Assembly (NCBI GenBank): GCA_963802375.1
Contig: CAWDIJ010000005.1
Coordinates: 372,001-436,000 of the forward strand
Source: JACDAN01 sp963802375
GTDB lineage: Bacteria; Actinomycetota; Thermoleophilia; Gaiellales; Gaiellaceae
DNA length: 64,000 bases
Direction of reading: 5' to 3'
Shown here: positions 24,641-33,164 of the stretch, in pieces
Layout: the number at the start of each line of letters is the position of its first letter
Numbering within the stretch: position 1 is the stretch's first letter
Notes under the pieces: generated by a model
The model's input: only the letters and a program-made list of their open reading frames with translations
Told to the model about the DNA's origin: nothing
The model's database searches: none
Program-made: the position numbers and the translations under genes

Positions 24641-26586
24641 CCGCGGTTCACGAGCACAGCGAAGAGCACGAAGCGCATGCGGCGCCGCCGCCACCGCGCC
24701 GGACGGGCCTGCGGCGGTTGATGGCGCCGGGCTGGGTGCGTGCGGCGTGGATGACGGCGCTCTTCGCCGGTCTCGGCTTCGGCCTCGTCGTGGGGATCCG
24801 CGCGCTCGCCGGCTGGGAGCCGATCGTCGAGTGGGAGCCGATCATCACGGTCGCCTTCCTGGTTGCTGCCCCGATCGGGTTCCTCTCAGGGCTGGGCGCG
24901 TTCGACTACTGGCTCCGCTGGGCCTTTGGCTTCCCGACGCAGCCCGAGGACCACTCCGGCCACGGCGCCAAGCGCTGGACCGACTACTTCCGGATCAACA
25001 CCGACCACAAGGTGATCGGCGTCCAGTACGTCGTCACGACGGTCTTCTTCTTCCTCGCCGGCGGGATGATGGCGATGCTCGTCCGCGCCGAGCTCGCGCG
25101 GCCCGAGGCGGACTTCGTCGACCCGCAGACCTACAACGAGCTGTTCACGGCGCACGCGGCGCTGATGATCTTCCTCTTCGTGATCCCGGCCTTCGCCGGG
25201 CTCGCGAACTACGTGCTGCCGATCATGATCGGGGCACCCGACATGGCGTTTCCGCGCCTGAACGCCCTGTCGTACTGGCTGCTCCCGATCGCCGGGATCA
25301 TGATGCTCTCGAGCTTCTTCTTCCCGGGCTTCGGCGCCGGCTGGACGAACTACGCGCCGCTCTCGGTGGAGCAGCCGTTCGGGAACATCTTCTTCACGAT
25401 GGCGGTCCAGTGGGCCGGCGCGTCATCGATCGCGACGGCGCTGAACTTCCTGGTCACCATCATCACCATGCGCGCGCCGGGGATGACCTTCTGGCGCATG
25501 CCGCTGCTCGTCTGGGCGAACTTCACGACCTCTCTGCTCGTCGTCATCGCGACACCGTTCATCGCCGGCTCGCAGTTCTTCGTCACCTTCGACAAGCTGA
25601 TGCACACCCACTACTTCGACGTGGAGGGCGGCGGCTACCCGCTCGGCTACCAGCACATCTTCTGGTTCTACTCGCACCCGGCGGTCTACATCATGATCCT
25701 GCCCGGCTTCGGGATCGTCTCGGAGGTGATCTCCGCGATGTCGCGGAAGCCGATCTTCGGCTACCGCCTGATGGCGCTCTCGCTCGTCGCCATCCTCATC
25801 CTCGGCTTCTCCGTGTGGGCGCACCACATGTTCGTCGCCGGGATGGCGCCTTGGCTCCGCATCCCGATGATGATCACGACGCTGCTGATCGCAGTGCCGA
25901 CCGGAATCAAGGTCTTCTCCTGGCTCGCGACGACCTGGGAGGGGAAGATCAACTTCGCGACCCCGATGTTATTTGCGCTCGGGTTCGTCTCCATGTTCGT
26001 GATCGGCGGCCTGTCCGGGATCTTCCTCGGCGCCGTCCCGATCGACATCCACTCGTCGGACACGTACTACGTCGTCGCCCACATCCACTACGTGCTCTTA
26101 GGAGGGTCGCTGTTCACGATCTTCGCCGGCTTCTACTACTGGTTCCCGAAGATGACCGGGCGGATGTACAACGAGACGCTCGGGAAGATCCACTTCTGGG
26201 GCACGTTCCTCGCCGTCAATGCGACGTTCTTCCCGATGCACATCATCGGCCTGCAGGGCCAGCCGCGGCGCGTCTACACGTACGAGGACCGGTTCAGCGA
26301 GTGGAACTTCTTCATCTCGATCTCGTCCTTCCTCCTAGGCGCCTCGTTCATCATCTTCGTCTACAACATGACCGTTAGCTGGGCCCGTGGCGCGCCCGCT
26401 CCGGCCAATCCGTGGCGGGCAATGACGCTCGAGTGGCAGGTCTCTTCGCCGCCGCCGGTATTCAACTTCGACGAGATCCCGCAGGTGGTCGGGAACCCGT
26501 ACGAGTACGGCGTCCCGGGCGCAAAGCACGCGATCCTGAACGGGGACCGTGATCGTGAGGCCGCGACGGAGGAGGTCCGGCGGTGA
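24637..26586 (+). CDS. ctaD: Cytochrome c oxidase subunit I, type A2 (YS motif)
   Basis: The catalytic haem-copper subunit, 649 residues with at least 13 membrane helices. The CuB ligands are in FWFYSHPAVY (His with the cross-linked Tyr, about residues 343-352) and WAHHMFVAG, the haem ligands in AHIHYVLLGG, and the K-channel Lys in VPTGIKVFSW. The usual D-channel Glu (HPEVY) is replaced by the YS-HPAVY pattern that defines type A2 haem-copper oxidases, known from Rhodothermus and Thermus caa3 enzymes. A His/Glu-rich N-terminal tail is present. The TTG start overlaps the ctaC stop (TTGA). Confidence 0.95.
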   Translation: MTAVHEHSEEHEAHAAPPPPRRTGLRRLMAPGWVRAAWMTALFAGLGFGLVVGIRALAGWEPIVEWEPIITVAFLVAAPIGFLSGLGAFDYWLRWAFGFPTQPEDHSGHGAKRWTDYFRINTDHKVIGVQYVVTTVFFFLAGGMMAMLVRAELARPEADFVDPQTYNELFTAHAALMIFLFVIPAFAGLANYVLPIMIGAPDMAFPRLNALSYWLLPIAGIMMLSSFFFPGFGAGWTNYAPLSVEQPFGNIFFTMAVQWAGASSIATALNFLVTIITMRAPGMTFWRMPLLVWANFTTSLLVVIATPFIAGSQFFVTFDKLMHTHYFDVEGGGYPLGYQHIFWFYSHPAVYIMILPGFGIVSEVISAMSRKPIFGYRLMALSLVAILILGFSVWAHHMFVAGMAPWLRIPMMITTLLIAVPTGIKVFSWLATTWEGKINFATPMLFALGFVSMFVIGGLSGIFLGAVPIDIHSSDTYYVVAHIHYVLLGGSLFTIFAGFYYWFPKMTGRMYNETLGKIHFWGTFLAVNATFFPMHIIGLQGQPRRVYTYEDRFSEWNFFISISSFLLGASFIIFVYNMTVSWARGAPAPANPWRAMTLEWQVSSPPPVFNFDEIPQVVGNPYEYGVPGAKHAILNGDRDREAATEEVRR

Positions 26587-27440
26587 GGCACCTCCTCGTC
26601 GTGGCGAACGAGACGGTGACCGGAAGTGGGCTGATCGACGCCGTCAAGGGGAAGGCAGACGAGCAGGGGGTCGAGCTGGTGACCGTTCTCGCACCGGTGT
26701 CGACGCCGGACGCGGGCTACGTCGTCTACGAGGACACCCGTCGGGCCGCGGCCGGGCGGAGGCTCGACCGGACGCTCACGCAGCTGCGCGAGGCCGGCAT
26801 TCCCGCGCACGGGCTCGTGCTCGAGACCGACCCGGAGTCCGCGGTCAGGGATGCGTTCGGGATGCTCGACCCGACACCGACCGACATCATCGTCTCCACC
26901 CACCCGCTCCAGAAGTCCGGCTGGCTCCGCAAGAACGTCGTCGACCGGATCCGGAAGGCGGCCGGCGACGTCCCCGTCGAGCATGTCGTCGCCGAGGATT
27001 CGGACGAGGAGGGAATGCGCAACGTGCTCGTCGTCGCGAACGAGACGGTCGTCGGCAAACCGCTGATCGACCGGATCCACGAGCGCGCCGAGCGGGGCCC
27101 GGCGAGCTTCCTGATCATCTCGCCGCAGAGCGACCCCAGCCAGGGCGAGCATCCGGCCGCCGAGCGGCGGCTCCGCCGCACGCTTTCCGAGCTGCGCGCT
27201 GCCGGCATCGAGGCCCACGGCCAGATCGCCCACCCGGATCCCTATACGGCTGCGATGCAGGCGATCGAGGACGAGCGCGTGGACGAGGTGATCGTCTCGA
27301 CGTTCGAGCCGTCGCGGTCACCGTGGATGCGGCGCAACCTCGTCCAGCGGCTGCACAACGACGCCAAGGTCCCGGTCGAGCACGTCGTCATCGCGCCCGA
27401 GGAAGTCGGTGCCGACCCGCCGGCGGTGACGGCCGAGTGA
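26583..27440 (+). CDS. Tandem universal-stress-like protein inside the oxidase operon
   Basis: A 285-residue cytoplasmic protein made of two related halves of about 140 residues. Each begins with LLVVANETVTG/VLVVANETVVG, continues with a RRLxRTLxxLRxAGIxAHG segment and ends with DIIVSTHP/EVIVSTFEPS and VPVEHVV, the layout of a Usp-like alpha/beta nucleotide-binding fold. The classical G-2x-G-9x-G(S/T) ATP loop is not clear. It overlaps ctaD and ctaE by 4 bp each, so it is made with the oxidase. A role in sensing or stabilising the respiratory complex is inference only. Confidence 0.75.
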   Translation: MRHLLVVANETVTGSGLIDAVKGKADEQGVELVTVLAPVSTPDAGYVVYEDTRRAAAGRRLDRTLTQLREAGIPAHGLVLETDPESAVRDAFGMLDPTPTDIIVSTHPLQKSGWLRKNVVDRIRKAAGDVPVEHVVAEDSDEEGMRNVLVVANETVVGKPLIDRIHERAERGPASFLIISPQSDPSQGEHPAAERRLRRTLSELRAAGIEAHGQIAHPDPYTAAMQAIEDERVDEVIVSTFEPSRSPWMRRNLVQRLHNDAKVPVEHVVIAPEEVGADPPAVTAE

Positions 27441-28036
27441 GCGCGCACGCCGAGGCACATCACGGACTGCATCCGCCCGAGGCGCATCGCAGCTCCCGGG
27501 TCGATGCCCCGACCCTCGGGATGCTCCTCTTCATCGCCTCGGAGATCATGCTCTTCGGGTCGTTCTTCACGGCGTACTTCTTCACACGCGTCAACGGGAA
27601 CTCCGAGTGGCCCCTGGAGCCCTTCCACCTCCCGGTTTTCGTCGCCGGCGTGAACACGGCGATCCTGGTCACCTCCAGCTTCACGATCCACTGGGCTCTG
27701 CAGTCGATCAAGCGCGGCAACCGGGCAGGCCTCCAGGCCGGGCTCGTCCTGACCCTCGCGCTGGGCGCCACGTTCCTGATCACGCAAATGCTCGAGTACG
27801 CGCGCGTCGGCTTCTCGCCGGCGGACGGGGCGTTCGGGACGATCTTCTACGGACTGACCGGGCTCCATGGCGCGCACGTGTTCGTCGGGCTCACGCTGCT
27901 CACGTTCGCGACGATCAGGGCCTTCCGCGGCCACTTCACCGAATCGCACCACCACGGAGTCGAGATCCCGGGGATCTACTGGCACTTCGTGGACGTAATG
28001 TGGATCGTGGTGTACGCGACGATTTACCTCTTGTAG
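27437..28036 (+). CDS. ctaE: Cytochrome c oxidase subunit III
   Basis: A 199-residue integral membrane subunit with five helices after a His-rich N-terminal tail. Family features are LGMLLFIASEIMLFGSFFTAYF, TQMLEYARVGFSP, GLHGAHVFVGL and the C-terminal GIYWHFVDVMWIVVY. It stabilises the catalytic core. The GTG at 27437 overlaps the stop of the stress-like gene (GTGA); longer in-frame starts would sit inside that gene. No subunit IV gene is recognised here. Confidence 0.93.
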   Translation: MSAHAEAHHGLHPPEAHRSSRVDAPTLGMLLFIASEIMLFGSFFTAYFFTRVNGNSEWPLEPFHLPVFVAGVNTAILVTSSFTIHWALQSIKRGNRAGLQAGLVLTLALGATFLITQMLEYARVGFSPADGAFGTIFYGLTGLHGAHVFVGLTLLTFATIRAFRGHFTESHHHGVEIPGIYWHFVDVMWIVVYATIYLL

Positions 28037-28085
28037 CGCGATGTGCTCCTCACGTTCCCGAGGTGCTCCTGGGCGGCTGGAGGGA

Positions 28086-28115
28086 AGGGGGACAGTGCTA
28101 TCAGCACGGCCCCCT
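28086..28115 (+). terminator. Hairpin downstream of ctaE
   Basis: AGGGGG and CCCCCT (28086-28091 and 28110-28115) enclose an inner GTGCT-ATC-AGCAC stem. It is a stable two-part hairpin 50 bp after ctaE but lacks a T-tract, so it may be an mRNA-end stabiliser or attenuator rather than a full terminator. The rest of 28037-28192 is GC-rich with no coding frame I trust. Confidence 0.4.
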
Positions 28116-28192
28116 GACTGGAGGCCGGCCAGCGGCGCCAGCCTCGGGCGGAGCGCGGCTCTGCCGCGCGGGAGCCAGAGGCGGTCGGGGGC

Positions 28193-28840
28193 GTGAGGAA
28201 TCCGTTCCGGAATGAGGCAGATGCGTTCCGGCTGGTGCTGCTCGCGGTCGGCTACTTCGCGCTGATCGTCATTGCGGCAGCCATCAACACCTGGCTCGGG
28301 GTCGCCGTCTTCGTGCTGCTCACGCTCCTGGCGATCGCCGCGGTCGTCCGGGCCCGAAGGGAGCCGCCACGGCAGGCCGTGATCCGGCCGAGCGCGCCCG
28401 GCGAGCGCCGCATCCTCGTGATCGCCAACGAGACCGTCGGCGGAGCTCCGCTTCGCGACGTGATCCACCGCCGGGCCGAGGGCGTCGAGGAGATCGTCCG
28501 CGTCGTCTGCCCGGCGCTGATGTCGCCCGTTCGGTACTTCGCTTCCGACGAGGACGGCCCCAGGGCCGCGGCGCAGGTACGGCTGGAGCGGAGCCTCGAG
28601 CGCCTTCGCGAGCTCGGCGTGACGGCGGAGGGAGAGGTCGGCGACGCTGACCCGCTCCAGGCGATCGAGGACGGCTTACGCACCTTCGGCGCGGACGAGG
28701 TGATCATCTCGACGCACCCCGAGGGCCGGTCGGTCTGGCTCGAGAAGGGAGTCGTCCGCGCGGCGCGCGAGCGCTTCGACGTGCCGATCACGCACGTGGT
28801 CGTCGATCTCGAGGCCGAACGCGACGAAGCACCGGCCTAG
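28193..28840 (+). CDS. Membrane-anchored universal-stress-like protein
   Basis: A 215-residue protein with one or two N-terminal membrane helices (about residues 13-48) and a cytoplasmic domain that matches each half of the tandem protein upstream: ILVIANETVGGAPLRD, LERSLERLRELGVTAEG, EVIISTHPEGRSVWL and VPITHVVVD. It starts at GTG 28193, 157 bp after ctaE. The likely history is duplication of one domain, with a membrane anchor gained or lost. It may tether the same sensing module to the respiratory membrane; this is inference. Confidence 0.75.
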   Translation: MRNPFRNEADAFRLVLLAVGYFALIVIAAAINTWLGVAVFVLLTLLAIAAVVRARREPPRQAVIRPSAPGERRILVIANETVGGAPLRDVIHRRAEGVEEIVRVVCPALMSPVRYFASDEDGPRAAAQVRLERSLERLRELGVTAEGEVGDADPLQAIEDGLRTFGADEVIISTHPEGRSVWLEKGVVRAARERFDVPITHVVVDLEAERDEAPA

Positions 28841-28858
28841 TCCTTTCGGGCGGGTTCT

Positions 28859-28973
28859 GGTGCCAGGCACCGAGCCGTGGCCCGGTTGGGCAGTGAGGGC
28901 TTGGTGCTCACGCTGATCTGCGCACCAGTCCCCGTCCGCCAGGCCGCGTCCTGGTGCCAGGCACCAAGACGCG
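28859..28973. repeat. Two copies of GGTGCCAGGCACC; the second in a 29-bp palindrome (possible bidirectional terminator)
   Basis: The 13-bp palindrome GGTGCCAGGCACC occurs at 28859-28871 and 28953-28965. The second copy is extended by CGCGTC and GACGCG arms into a 29-bp inverted repeat (28945-28973) with one symmetric mismatch. It lies between two convergent genes (stops at 28840 and 28990), the position of a shared terminator. The rest of 28841-28989 is non-coding. Confidence 0.6.
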
Positions 28974-28989
28974 TCTCACCGGGACAGGG

Positions 28990-29619
28990 CTAGCCGCCGC
29001 TGACGTATCGAGCGAGCGCGCGGATCTGTTCGTCCGTGAGCTGGTCGCCGAAGGCCGGCATGCCGCCGCCGCCGTTCGTGATCTGCTGGACTGCGTCCTC
29101 GAAGCTGGGCTGAGACTCGTCGAGGTTCGGTCCGACGGTGCCCGAGGTCCCCGCCTTCTCGAGCACGTGGCAGGAGCCGCAGTTGGCGGTGAACAGCGAC
29201 TCCGGATCGTCGCCGCCGGCGGCCGGTCCGCCGCCGATCGATGCGTCCGGGTTCGCCGCGACGAGGGAGACGTAGAGCGCCACCGCGTCGGCGTCGGGAT
29301 CGTCGAGGAGATCCTCCGGCATCGGCGGCACCGGGTAGTCGATCTGGTGGCGGACGGTCTCTCGGATCGCGCTTTCCTCGAAGCCCTCCATCCGCGCGGC
29401 GGCGAACGCGTCGTCGAGATTCGGGCCGCTCGACGGGTTCTGCACCGGGTTCGAGCCGTTCGTACGCGCCTCGCGAAGGGTATGGCAGCCGCCGCAGGTC
29501 TGCTGGAACAGCTCCTTGCCCCGGGCCGGGTCGGCGGTCTCCTCGACGAGCCCGTCCGTGCCGCAGCCGGTGACCGCGAGTGCGGCGAGAACCAGGAGAG
29601 CGGCGCCGACCGCCCGCAA
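28990..29619 (-). CDS. Dihaem c-type cytochrome lipoprotein
   Basis: A 209-residue exported electron carrier. The N-terminus has a hydrophobic signal ending in VTGC, a lipobox Cys, so it is probably lipid-anchored. Two cytochrome c domains carry CGGCH and CGSCH haem sites, and the second has a clear Met ligand in GGMPAFG. The first has MPED as the likely Met ligand region. It probably feeds electrons to the cytochrome oxidase encoded upstream on the other strand. I chose the TTG at 29619, directly after the STAS stop; extending further would run through the STAS gene in another frame. Confidence 0.85.
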   Translation of the reverse strand: MRAVGAALLVLAALAVTGCGTDGLVEETADPARGKELFQQTCGGCHTLREARTNGSNPVQNPSSGPNLDDAFAAARMEGFEESAIRETVRHQIDYPVPPMPEDLLDDPDADAVALYVSLVAANPDASIGGGPAAGGDDPESLFTANCGSCHVLEKAGTSGTVGPNLDESQPSFEDAVQQITNGGGGMPAFGDQLTDEQIRALARYVSGG

Positions 29620-29620
29620 C

Positions 29621-29986
29621 TTAGGCGGACGGCTGGGTCGCGGACCCGATTCCGGCGATTGCCTCGTCCCGGCTTCCGTAGATCGTGAAGACCCGGTCCA
29701 GGCCCGTGATCTCGAAGATCTTCGTGATGTTACGGTCGCTGGAGACGAGCGAGAGCTGCCCGTCGTTCGTGCGGAGCCGCTTGACTCCGCCGACGAGGAC
29801 GCCGAGCGTCGTCGAGTCGATGAAGGTCGTGTTGGAGAAGTCGACGACGACCTCCTTGGCACCCTGGTTGATGACCTCGAGGAGCTGCTGCTTGAACTCC
29901 GGCGCCGTGTAGAGGTCGACCTCGCCGGTCAGCGAGATCACGTAGGCCGAGTCGCCCAGCTGTTCGGTGTTGATGTCGAAGTTCAC
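29621..29986 (-). CDS. STAS-domain anti-sigma factor antagonist
   Basis: A 121-residue SpoIIAA/RsbV-like protein. The STAS fold covers nearly the whole length: GEVDLYTAPEFKQQL, VVVDFSNTTFIDSTTLGVLVGG (phosphorylatable Ser near 58 in IDST) and a C-terminal tail. Such proteins release a sigma factor by binding its anti-sigma kinase when unphosphorylated. No RsbW-like kinase or sigma gene is nearby, so the partner is elsewhere. A GGGAGG-like ribosome site precedes the ATG at 29986. Confidence 0.9.
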   Translation of the reverse strand: MNFDINTEQLGDSAYVISLTGEVDLYTAPEFKQQLLEVINQGAKEVVVDFSNTTFIDSTTLGVLVGGVKRLRTNDGQLSLVSSDRNITKIFEITGLDRVFTIYGSRDEAIAGIGSATQPSA

Positions 29987-30035
29987 GCGCCTCCCTCGGT
30001 TCGTAAAGCAGCCGGGATTCTAGTGGGTCGCGACG

Positions 30036-30932
30036 CTACTGGCCTGCGGGTGGGGTCGGCGTGTTCGCGGCCTTCTTGAGCGCCGGAAGCTGGGCCTTCA
30101 CCGCGGGCGCGCTCGCCGAATCGGGCGCGACCTCGAGGTAGCGCTCGTACGCCGTGACGGCCGCCTTCAGGTCGCCGGCGGACTGGGCGGCCTGGCCGAG
30201 CTGGAGGAAGATCAGCGGCTCCTCCGCCTCCAGATTGTCCGGCGTCACCGCCACGAGCTTGTTGAACACTCGCGTCGCGTCCTTGTAGGACTGCTGGGCG
30301 CCGAGGAAGGCGTTGTTCAGCTGCTGGTTGTACTTCTGCGACTCGAGCGCCGTGATCTGCGGGTTGGCGAACGCCTGGCCGAACGGGCTCGAGGTGCCCG
30401 GACTCAGCACGTCCCCGCCGGTCAGCTCCGTGAGCTGCGCGCGTGCGACCGCGCCCTGCTCCTCGTTGACGCGGGCCTGAGCCATGTGCAGCGCACCGAG
30501 CTGGCGCAGCGCTTCACGGTCGGTCGGCCGCATCTGCACATAGCGCTCGAGCGGCTGAATCGCCTCTGCGTTCCGGTTCTCCCGCTGGAGCGCCGAGGCG
30601 AGGTCCCGGTAGCCCTGTGGGTTGTTCGGCTCGTCCTTGATCTTGTCGTTCGACTCGTCGACGCTCGGCCCGGCATCCGACGTCTGAGCGAGGCCCTGGA
30701 GGACGTCTCCGAGGCCTGTCCCGGGGATGGAGCCGCCGACGTTGAAGATCACGTAGCCGAGGCCGAACACGACCGCGAGGAAGACGAACATCCACTTCGC
30801 CTGCCGTCGCAGGCGGGGGAAGAACATCGTGTCCTCGTAGGTCGCGGTGGGCGTGCGCGAAGGCGCCGGAGGCCGGGGATTCGGCCGGCGCTCTCGCTGC
30901 TGCCTGCTGCGTCGCTGTGCTGAGCGTGCCAT
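30036..30932 (-). CDS. Membrane-anchored TPR protein
   Basis: A 298-residue protein with an Arg/Pro-rich cytoplasmic N-terminus, one membrane helix (about residues 47-67, after RRQAKWM) and an extracytoplasmic region with tetratricopeptide repeats, for example NPQGYRDLASALQRENRNAE and AQSAGDLKAAVTAYERYLEV. It probably scaffolds proteins at the outer face of the membrane. It follows the tatAC genes and the adenosine deaminase remnant on the same strand. Specific partners are unknown. Confidence 0.8.
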   Translation of the reverse strand: MARSAQRRSRQQRERRPNPRPPAPSRTPTATYEDTMFFPRLRRQAKWMFVFLAVVFGLGYVIFNVGGSIPGTGLGDVLQGLAQTSDAGPSVDESNDKIKDEPNNPQGYRDLASALQRENRNAEAIQPLERYVQMRPTDREALRQLGALHMAQARVNEEQGAVARAQLTELTGGDVLSPGTSSPFGQAFANPQITALESQKYNQQLNNAFLGAQQSYKDATRVFNKLVAVTPDNLEAEEPLIFLQLGQAAQSAGDLKAAVTAYERYLEVAPDSASAPAVKAQLPALKKAANTPTPPAGQ

Positions 30933-30995
30933 GCAGGCCCTAGGGTAGCGACCGCCAATCGCACGACTCGCCCATCGAGCCCAGCCGCTCCCGCG

Positions 30996-31276
30996 TCACG
31001 TCGTCAGCGTCCCCAGCGACGCCGTTCTCGTACGCAGCTCGTCGTCCCAGCTGGCCCCTCGCGAAATCCGCTCCGCCGGGGAGAAAATGGCCTCGAGGTA
31101 CACGGCCCCTGCACGTCGATGAAGTGCGCGAATTCCCGATACGCGTACAACCGGGCGAGCCCTTCGACGGTATCGGTCGGGAGGGCGTAGTCGTTCCGCC
31201 GCGCGATCTCGAGGAGCGTCTCGGGCCGCACCGTCCCTTCCAGGTGGACGTAGAGCTTGATCTTCGGGAAGGTCAC
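30996..31276 (-). pseudogene. Adenosine deaminase-family remnant, truncated and frameshifted
   Basis: The first frame (31276 to about 31112) reads FPKIKLYVHLEGTVRPETLL and continues through VEGLARLYAYREFAHFIDV, clearly the N-terminus of adenosine deaminase. Homology then resumes in another frame (about 31103 to 30996) with YLEAIFSPAERISRGASWDDE. About 25-30 residues between the two pieces and the C-terminal two thirds of the roughly 340-residue enzyme are missing. The first metal His of the HxH motif is a Tyr (LYVH). The GTG start still overlaps the tatC stop as GTGA, so the intact ancestor was probably part of this operon. Confidence 0.78.
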
Positions 31277-32034
31277 TCGGTGGCGAGGCGGCCGTCAGCC
31301 GCATGCCAGCGGCGCTCGAGCACGACTGAGAGCCAGATCGAGAGCTCGAAGAGCGCGAAGAGCGGCAGCACCTCGAGCGCGAGCGACACCGGGTCTACGG
31401 TGGGCAGCAGGATTGCCGCGCCGAGCAATACGACGTACCCGATCCGCCGGTTCGACCGCAGCTGGGCGGAGGTCAGGACCCCGAGCCGCACCAGGCCGAG
31501 CACGAAGATCGGCAGCTGGAAGACGAGGCCCGTCGCGAAGATCATCAGGGCGACGAACGAGAGGAAATAGCTCGCGCGGATCTGGATGTCGTAGAGCTCC
31601 TCGTCGTACTGCGTGAGGAAGTCCAGCGCCCTCGGGAGGATCACAAAGTACGCGAACGCCATCCCGCCCGCGAACAGGAGCGTCGCCAGAGCCACGAAGC
31701 GCGCGACGACCCGCTGGTTCTGCTCCTGCACCGCCGGTGCGAAGAAGCTCCACGCCTGCCAGACGAGCACCGGGAAGGCCAAGGCGAGGGAGGCGTAGAA
31801 GCTGACTTTCAGCCCCGTCGTGAACGGCTCGGCGACCCCGAGCGTCACCAGCTCTCGATCCTCCGGCAGCAGCTCGAGCAGCAGCTCGATCAGGTCTTCG
31901 TGGAAGTAGAACGCGACCGGGAAGGCGACGACGAGCGTCAGCACGCAGACGATCAGCCGGCTGCGCAGTTCCTCGAGATGCTCGACGAGGGTCGCCTCCT
32001 CGCCGTACGAGAGGCGGCGTGGGAGTCGCCTCAT
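31273..32034 (-). CDS. tatC: Sec-independent translocase TatC
   Basis: A 253-residue six-helix membrane protein that recognises twin-arginine signal peptides. The N-terminal motif VEHLEELRSRLIV, the conserved FFAPAVQEQNQR loop and the helices following FLTQYDEELYDI are family hallmarks. It lies 7 bp after tatA. The twin-arginine route would export folded proteins such as Rieske or other cofactor proteins. Confidence 0.95.
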   Translation of the reverse strand: MRRLPRRLSYGEEATLVEHLEELRSRLIVCVLTLVVAFPVAFYFHEDLIELLLELLPEDRELVTLGVAEPFTTGLKVSFYASLALAFPVLVWQAWSFFAPAVQEQNQRVVARFVALATLLFAGGMAFAYFVILPRALDFLTQYDEELYDIQIRASYFLSFVALMIFATGLVFQLPIFVLGLVRLGVLTSAQLRSNRRIGYVVLLGAAILLPTVDPVSLALEVLPLFALFELSIWLSVVLERRWHAADGRLATE

Positions 32035-32041
32035 CGGACCG

Positions 32042-32278
32042 CTAGTGAACGGTGTCGCGCTCGCGCGGCGCTGCGGGCTCGGCTGCGCGCTCTTCGTCCT
32101 CGGGCGCCGCGGGCAGCCGCGGCGGCTCCTCGTCGCCCCTGCCGGTCACGGCGTCTTTGAACTCGCGCATGCCCTTGCCGACGGAACGTCCGATCTCCGG
32201 AACGCGATTGGCACCGAACAGGAGGAGGACGACTACGAGGAAGATGATGATCTCGGGAAGCCCGATGCCGAAGGGCAT
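32042..32278 (-). CDS. tatA: Sec-independent translocase TatA
   Basis: A 78-residue pore-forming subunit with an N-terminal membrane helix (about residues 5-21), then the amphipathic helix containing FGANRVPEIGRSVGKGMREFK, and an acidic tail. It starts at ATG 32278 and is followed 7 bp later by tatC. It diverges from the suf operon. Confidence 0.94.
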   Translation of the reverse strand: MPFGIGLPEIIIFLVVVLLLFGANRVPEIGRSVGKGMREFKDAVTGRGDEEPPRLPAAPEDEERAAEPAAPRERDTVH

Positions 32279-32347
32279 ATCGCCACCTTAGCAGCGGTTT
32301 CGGAGTTGCTCCCGAGGCAGAACCACGCTGGTACCATGAGGTCTCGA

Positions 32348-32365
32348 GGCGGGCGTTTGCCCGCC
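32348..32365 (+). promoter_or_regulatory. Hairpin in the 5-prime leader of sufC
   Basis: GGCGGGC-GTTT-GCCCGCC is a perfect 7-bp stem with a 4-nt loop, ending 22 nt before the TTG start of sufC and just upstream of its AGGGAG ribosome site. A possible -10 TACCAT lies at 32332-32337, so the hairpin would be near the 5-prime end of the suf mRNA. It could protect the transcript or be bound by a regulator. No SufR- or IscR-type operator was recognised. Confidence 0.45.
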
Positions 32366-32387
32366 ACTTGTCTGAAAAGGGAGCGGT

Positions 32388-33164
32388 TTGGCGCTACTGG
32401 AACTGAAGGACCTGCACGTCGCGCTCGAGGACGGCACCGAGATCGTCAAGGGCGTCGACCTCGAGATCGACACCGACCAGATCCACGCGGTCATGGGCCC
32501 CAACGGTTCCGGGAAGTCGACCCTCGCCTACGCGCTGATGGGCCACCCGGCGTACGAGATCACCGAGGGGCAGATTTTCTTCGACGGCGAGGACATGACG
32601 GAGATGGAGGCCGACAAGCGCGCCCAGAAGGGTCTCTTCCTCGCGTTCCAGTACCCGCACGCCGTCCCCGGCGTCACCGTCACGAGCTTCATGCGCTCAG
32701 CGATCAACGCGATCCGCAAGGCGCGCCAGGGCGAGGACGACCCGGTCCCGATCCCCGAATTCCGCAAGGAGATGCTGGCGGCGATGGAGCGGCTGAGCAT
32801 CCCGCGCGAGCTCGCCCAGCGCTACCTGAACGACGGGTTCTCGGGCGGCGAGAAGAAGCGGGTCGAGATCCTCCAGATGGCGATGCTGAAGCCGCGCATC
32901 GCCGTCCTCGACGAGACGGACTCAGGGCTCGACATCGACGCGCTGCGCATCGTCGCCGGCGGCGTCCGCGAGCTCGTCGGCCCCGACATGGGCGCGCTCG
33001 TGATCACCCACTACCAGCGAATCCTCAACTACATCGAGCCGGATTTCGTCCACGTCTTCGTCGACGGGAAGATTGTCGCCGAGGGCGGGTCGGAGCTTGC
33101 GCATACACTGGAAGCAGAAGGGTACGAGGCGTTCATGCCCGAGAAGGTGAAGGTGGAGAGCTGA
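32388..33164 (+). CDS. sufC: Fe-S cluster assembly ATPase SufC
   Basis: A 258-residue ABC-type ATPase that drives the SufBCD scaffold. It has Walker A GPNGSGKSTLAYAL, the Q-loop AFQYPHAVPG, the ABC signature FSGGEKKR and Walker B AVLDETDSGLDIDALR, the last being the SufC-specific form. It starts at TTG 32388 after an AGGGAG site. Its TGA overlaps the sufB ATG by one base (TGATG). Confidence 0.96.
   Translation: MALLELKDLHVALEDGTEIVKGVDLEIDTDQIHAVMGPNGSGKSTLAYALMGHPAYEITEGQIFFDGEDMTEMEADKRAQKGLFLAFQYPHAVPGVTVTSFMRSAINAIRKARQGEDDPVPIPEFRKEMLAAMERLSIPRELAQRYLNDGFSGGEKKRVEILQMAMLKPRIAVLDETDSGLDIDALRIVAGGVRELVGPDMGALVITHYQRILNYIEPDFVHVFVDGKIVAEGGSELAHTLEAEGYEAFMPEKVKVES

Noticed and set aside
28037..28192. 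Oxidase subunit IV gene after ctaE
   Set aside because: No frame with membrane helices is present in this 156-bp stretch.
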